NCBI GenBank assembly: GCA_039680785.1
Contig: JBDKSF010000014.1
Coordinates: forward strand, 1 to 46,824
DNA from: Candidatus Cloacimonas sp.
GTDB lineage: Bacteria; Cloacimonadota; Cloacimonadia; Cloacimonadales; Cloacimonadaceae
Direction: 5' to 3'
DNA length: 46,824 nucleotides
The notes beneath the pieces were generated by a model that saw only the letters and a program-made list of their open reading frames with translations, searched no databases and was not told the DNA's origin. Of the stretch, positions 42,645 to 46,824 are shown piece by piece. The translations under genes were made by a program, and so were the position numbers. Each line of letters opens with the position of its first letter. Within the stretch, counting starts at the first letter, position 1.

Positions 42645-45600
42645 TTGGAAACCCTTAAATCAAAAGCATTGGCAGAAAATCTTGCAGTTACCAAAGTATC
42701 CGAAATAGAGCTTGATGAACAGGCAAAATGGTTACTTTTCTTAACTGAAGGTAATTATGGCATTTATCAGCGTGCCCAAATTTTTTTGGAAGAGCTGTAT
42801 CATCCCTATACAAATCCTGAAGCAGTTGCTACGCTTATCCGGCAAAGTATTTTGGGGGACTTGTGGTTTTATGTGCAATTTCCTGATAGAGAAAAGACCT
42901 TAACCATAATAGGCAATTTATATATTTTGGCTGCTAAAAAATGCAGTAAGCCACTGCAAGAAAAAAGAATAATAATAGAATATCTGGATTTTATTTCTGC
43001 TTTGTGTGAAAAAGAGGACATCCCAGCCAGCGTATATGCCTTTTTATTGAAGGAACTGATTAATTGGCAAAGACGCAGCAGAGAAAGATTCATACCCATA
43101 AACGGCGTTTGTCGTAAATGTTTAACTCGTTTAGTACAAGTGTATGATGGCAATGCTGAATGTTTTGTTTTGCTGAAAGACCTATTGAAAGCGGGTTTGG
43201 AATTCTGGCAACAAACCACGGACATTGAAAATTGGGCACATAAAATGGGGATTGAGAACGCAAACGAAAGAGAAAAGCTCTCTGCTAAAATAGGCGCTGA
43301 ATTTTACAGTAAATGGCTGAAAGAGCTGGAAAACAGACAGACCTTTGCCTCTCTGAAAGATATTCCCGCTTATTCTGACATAGCTGTTTCAATGCGGGAA
43401 GCGATATGTGAATTTAAAACATTAACTATGCGCATCCAATACATTTTTTACTTATTGGGTTTACCCGGGATGGAGGAACTGAAAGATCATTTGCTGTGGG
43501 ACTTGAATCGCCAATTATCCGATTTGGAAAACGAACTGAGTGAAGAAGAAGTTCCCCTGATGCTAAATTCCATCTTTGAGACCTTGTATGAATTTAAGAA
43601 AACTCGTCTTAACATTGTGCTGGATTGTATTTTAACTATTGGTAAAACAGTTCTTTCACATAACAATAATAAACACTGTCAACACTTGCTACCCAAAATT
43701 ATGGAATTGGAATTCACTCCGCCCGGGAAAATCAAGATTGATAATGATTGGCAGCTGGAAGTGGATAAAAACCATATAAAACATTTGCGAATGCTGCTGG
43801 AATTAATCGCCATTGATCCGCTGAAGTGCAAAGACCTGTTGGCATATTTAATTATCAGCATAAGTCGCGAAGGGATTTTTATATCCGATACGGACCTATT
43901 TCAAAAAGATGTTTCCGCCTTTTTGAATTCTAATTTCAAACCTGTGGTCGTGCAAACCAAGCACTTGCTGAAAATGTTTCCCGTTTTTTTCAATGAAATT
44001 GGAGCGGAAGGTGAAATAAGGGATATCAGCACTTCTCTGGATGAAATATGCCATAGAAAAGACCTCTTATTGCATTTTCTGCGCAAACAGATTCATACCG
44101 AAAGCAATAATATGCACCTAATGCTGATAAACAAGATATTGCGCTATTGGACAAATCTTGATTATAATGAGCTGAAAGGAATGGTTCCCGAAGATGTGAT
44201 GATGTATATTATGCTTCCGGATGATCTTACTAAAAAGCAAAACAGCGCCGTGAATGAATTTTTAAGCAAAAATAATCTTAGTCCGGATGAGTTGCTTTCC
44301 CTCTCTTGGCAAAGAGTGAGTAAATTATTTGAAACTGAACCGGAGGACTTTTCTTTAACCCGGCTGAAGCTGTTATGCTATTCACATTTTTTGCTGAAGG
44401 ATAAATATAACCTTGATCCTTATGATATCGTTAAATTTCTTACGCGCTACAATTGGTTCAATGCTCACGAACAAACCCGACTTGCCAACAGCTTTTTAAG
44501 AAAGGACTATGACAATTCTATCAGGCAATTGCTTTCTTACATTGGAAAAATGAATGCGGTGATTTTGGATCCCAAAGCCACTACTGCCTGGGAAAACATA
44601 TATTACAAAAGACACATTGCCGCTGGCATTCCTTCTATGTATGGAATGTATCGCGAACCCAAACTGGAAGCAATGGGAATGATTTTCAGAATAGAAAATG
44701 TAGTGAAACGACTCTTTGAACGCGATGTCCAACAATTGAATCTGAACTATATTACGGGAAAAACTTTACGCCGCATTATTCGTATTCTGGAACTTTACGA
44801 TTATGCAATGAAACAAATAATGGTTACGAATGATGCTTACGGTTCGGCTTTGGATATGTTGAAATCGGCTAAATATTTAAGTAACCTTTCCATAGATCAA
44901 TATCTTGATATTTTTAAGCTGCTGAAAGATGGCGTGGTGGAAATCATCAACGAATACTATTATAGATTTTATGAAACTCAACTGCGCCAGATTGGTTCGC
45001 ACATAGCGGATAAAAGTAAACGCGGAAATACGGAATTGGATATTTTTGCGGAGGAATTTTACCGCAACCTGCTTTCCAAATCATTTTTGGTGCAAGGTCT
45101 GGACAATTTTATCACGCGGATTCTTGAGTCCCTATCCGAAATGAAGTCCCTCTTTAAGCCCGCAGATATACCCAAGGTGATTAGTTATGATCCGGATAAT
45201 CTCTTTTTTCATCTGAATAAAAAGAACTCTCGCATTGAAAATCAAGTTTTGTTGGGGTCTAAGGCATATTTTCTGAAAAGGATGTTTCAATACGAATTTC
45301 CCATTCCTCCCGGTTGTGTTATTACTACTGATCTTTTTCGCCATAGAGAAATAATAAATACTCATCCTGATATTTCCAACGAACTGGATGCTCTGATAAT
45401 GCAAAATTTAAACATCCTGGAGAAAAATACGGGATTGGTTTTGGGAGATCCTGACAAGCCATTGCTGTTATCTGTGCGTTCCGGTGCTCCAATGAGTTTG
45501 CCGGGAGCAATGAATACATTTTTGAATATTGGCTTAAGCGACGATGTAACGGTTAAACTATCCAAAAAATATAATTACGGATGGACTGCCTGGGATTGCT

Positions 45601-46712
45601 ATAGACGCCTAATTCAAAGTTGGGGAATGGCTTATGGCATTCCTCGCGATGAATTCGATGCTGTAATGATAAATTATAAAAAGCGATATCAGGTTGAACT
45701 AAAAACACAATTTTCCGATGCTCAAATGCAGGATATGGTTCAGGACTATAAAAAAGTGCTGGAAATACATAATATTGAACTGGAACAAAGACCTTTTATG
45801 CAACTTTACAAAGCAATTTCCAATGTTTTGGATAGCTGGAATACAGACAGAGCTCGCTTATATCGTCAAAAACTGCATATTGCCGACGAATGGGGCACTG
45901 CTGTCATCATTCAAAAAATGGTTTTGGGCAATATCTCGCTAAAATCAGGAACCGGAGTTCTATTTACTTATGCCGATTTTAATGAGGAAGGGGGAATCTG
46001 TTTGAATGGTGATTTTACCCTCTGCAGCCAAGGAGAAGATGTTGTAGCTGGTTTAGTGCATACTTTGCCCATTTCGGAAATGCAAAGATTACATAGTCAG
46101 ACAGTGGTGGAAAGCTCTTTGGAAAACACTTTTCCTGATATTTACAATGCTCTGTTGCGCTACGCAAAACAGCTGATTGAAGATAAAAATTATCCGCATC
46201 AGGAAATGGAATTCACTTTTGAAGGACCATCTCCGGATCAGTTATATATATTGCAAACTCGCGAACAGATAATTCAAAAAGCCCCTGACTACAATGTATT
46301 TGGCTCAATAAAAGGAGAACAGGAAATACTTGCCTACGGAATTGGGATTGGGAAAGGCGCGGTTAATGGAATAATCGTTTTTGACAAGGAAGATATAGAA
46401 ACATTTTCAGGAAAAGGGGAATCCCTAATTTTGGTGCGTCCTGATACTGTGCCGGATGATTTGGAGCTGCTTTTTGAATGTCAGGGATTGTTAACTTCCC
46501 GGGGAGGTGTAACTTCTCATGCAGCAGTTACAGCTACGCGTTTAGGACTTATCGGAGTGGTAAATTGCAGAGAATTGGTGGTTTCTGAAACTGATTCTAA
46601 CTGTAAAATAGGGGACACCTGTTTGAAAGCAGGCGATAAAATAGCTCTGGATGCTATCAGCGGAGCTATTTACAAAGGACATTATCCTCTGGTTAGCGTG
46701 CATTGCTTATAA
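42645..46712 (+). CDS. PEP synthase/PPDK-like dikinase lacking the PEP/pyruvate barrel, with large novel N-terminus
   Basis: Translation probably starts at TTG 42645 behind GAGG; an ATG at 42631 opens only a short out-of-frame ORF. The first 860 of 1355 residues are helical and match nothing I recognise. A dikinase ATP-grasp region follows, with QVLLGSKAYFLKRM near 867 and SVRSGAPMSLPGAMNTFLNIG near 942-962 (nucleotide binding). The swivelling phosphohistidine domain has GGVTSHAAV near 1283-1291, where the His is the phosphate carrier. Real PPDK and PEP synthase then continue into a large TIM barrel that binds PEP or pyruvate, but this protein ends about 65 residues after the histidine. The phosphate acceptor is therefore unknown, and the gene stands immediately before gap. 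Confidence 0.85.
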   Translation: METLKSKALAENLAVTKVSEIELDEQAKWLLFLTEGNYGIYQRAQIFLEELYHPYTNPEAVATLIRQSILGDLWFYVQFPDREKTLTIIGNLYILAAKKCSKPLQEKRIIIEYLDFISALCEKEDIPASVYAFLLKELINWQRRSRERFIPINGVCRKCLTRLVQVYDGNAECFVLLKDLLKAGLEFWQQTTDIENWAHKMGIENANEREKLSAKIGAEFYSKWLKELENRQTFASLKDIPAYSDIAVSMREAICEFKTLTMRIQYIFYLLGLPGMEELKDHLLWDLNRQLSDLENELSEEEVPLMLNSIFETLYEFKKTRLNIVLDCILTIGKTVLSHNNNKHCQHLLPKIMELEFTPPGKIKIDNDWQLEVDKNHIKHLRMLLELIAIDPLKCKDLLAYLIISISREGIFISDTDLFQKDVSAFLNSNFKPVVVQTKHLLKMFPVFFNEIGAEGEIRDISTSLDEICHRKDLLLHFLRKQIHTESNNMHLMLINKILRYWTNLDYNELKGMVPEDVMMYIMLPDDLTKKQNSAVNEFLSKNNLSPDELLSLSWQRVSKLFETEPEDFSLTRLKLLCYSHFLLKDKYNLDPYDIVKFLTRYNWFNAHEQTRLANSFLRKDYDNSIRQLLSYIGKMNAVILDPKATTAWENIYYKRHIAAGIPSMYGMYREPKLEAMGMIFRIENVVKRLFERDVQQLNLNYITGKTLRRIIRILELYDYAMKQIMVTNDAYGSALDMLKSAKYLSNLSIDQYLDIFKLLKDGVVEIINEYYYRFYETQLRQIGSHIADKSKRGNTELDIFAEEFYRNLLSKSFLVQGLDNFITRILESLSEMKSLFKPADIPKVISYDPDNLFFHLNKKNSRIENQVLLGSKAYFLKRMFQYEFPIPPGCVITTDLFRHREIINTHPDISNELDALIMQNLNILEKNTGLVLGDPDKPLLLSVRSGAPMSLPGAMNTFLNIGLSDDVTVKLSKKYNYGWTAWDCYRRLIQSWGMAYGIPRDEFDAVMINYKKRYQVELKTQFSDAQMQDMVQDYKKVLEIHNIELEQRPFMQLYKAISNVLDSWNTDRARLYRQKLHIADEWGTAVIIQKMVLGNISLKSGTGVLFTYADFNEEGGICLNGDFTLCSQGEDVVAGLVHTLPISEMQRLHSQTVVESSLENTFPDIYNALLRYAKQLIEDKNYPHQEMEFTFEGPSPDQLYILQTREQIIQKAPDYNVFGSIKGEQEILAYGIGIGKGAVNGIIVFDKEDIETFSGKGESLILVRPDTVPDDLELLFECQGLLTSRGGVTSHAAVTATRLGLIGVVNCRELVVSETDSNCKIGDTCLKAGDKIALDAISGAIYKGHYPLVSVHCL

Positions 46713-46740
46713 AACAAAAAAATAAAAGGAGCAAATCAAA

Positions 46741-46824
46741 ATGAATCTGAGCTTAAAAAACAAAAAACTGCTGGGAATCAATGGATTGGGTAGAATTGGA
46801 AAACTACTCTTATGGAACCAGATA
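46741..46824 (+). CDS. gap: Glyceraldehyde-3-phosphate dehydrogenase, N-terminal 28 residues (cut by window end)
   Basis: The frame runs from an ATG at 46741, with AAAGGAG about 9 nt upstream, to the window end. GINGLGRIGK at 12-21 is the NAD-binding motif of GAPDH, the glycolytic enzyme that makes 1,3-bisphosphoglycerate. It lies 28 nt after the dikinase-like gene and may be cotranscribed with it. The active-site cysteine is outside the window. Confidence 0.85.
   Translation, partial: MNLSLKNKKLLGINGLGRIGKLLLWNQI

Overview
The window looks like a bacterial chromosome segment of moderately low GC, with tightly packed, often ATGA-overlapping operons. My best guess is a Candidatus Cloacimonadota (Cloacimonas-like) or other FCB-group anaerobe. 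The guess rests on the FG-GAP/UnbV secreted protein, the SLBB exporter, the very large sigma-54 activator with TPRs and the AT-rich gene style. It is an inference, not a proven identification.

Layout. (1) 1-5272, minus strand: a six-gene run, epimerase > SLBB export protein > DegT aminotransferase > etfB > lgt > lipoprotein (cut by the window edge), suggesting surface-polysaccharide and envelope functions. (2) 5273-6460: a 1.2-kb gene-free stretch with a 275-bp-period tandem repeat built of nested inverted repeats, and an array of 11-nt units around an 18-bp perfect hairpin. (3) 6461-16014, minus strand: lysC > metG > SpoIID-like > hslO > FG-GAP/UnbV protein > guanine deaminase-like amidohydrolase, all overlapping or 3-12 nt apart. 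(4) 16015-24732, plus strand: an accessory island. It holds an unrecognised 147-aa protein, an XRE + ImmA/IrrE regulator behind a palindromic operator, a 1216-aa nuclease-like + NACHT NTPase, a decayed DDE transposase, and a 242-aa protein with a PD-(D/E)XK-like motif. The NACHT gene and the 242-aa gene are preceded by related short leader sequences. This is the likeliest site of an undescribed (probably anti-phage) system. (5) 24733-33631, plus strand: a STAND/TPR/GAF/sigma-54 activator, then a DinG-type helicase-exonuclease, murB and an ABC permease. (6) 33855-42188, minus strand: dnaN > recF > MFS transporter, then a polyamine-type binding lipoprotein > aspS > purN > mtaB. (7) 42645 to the end, plus strand: a 1355-aa dikinase-like protein lacking the PEP/pyruvate barrel, followed by the start of gap.

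Three unlinked intergenic sites (6181-6252, 16285-16351, 42342-42413) share one architecture: consecutive 11-nt units running toward a centre and mirrored on the other side. The units differ in sequence between loci but the phasing is the same. I regard these, the nested 275-bp repeat and the NACHT island as the most interesting signals. All assignments come from reading the sequence and known family motifs; no database search was run.
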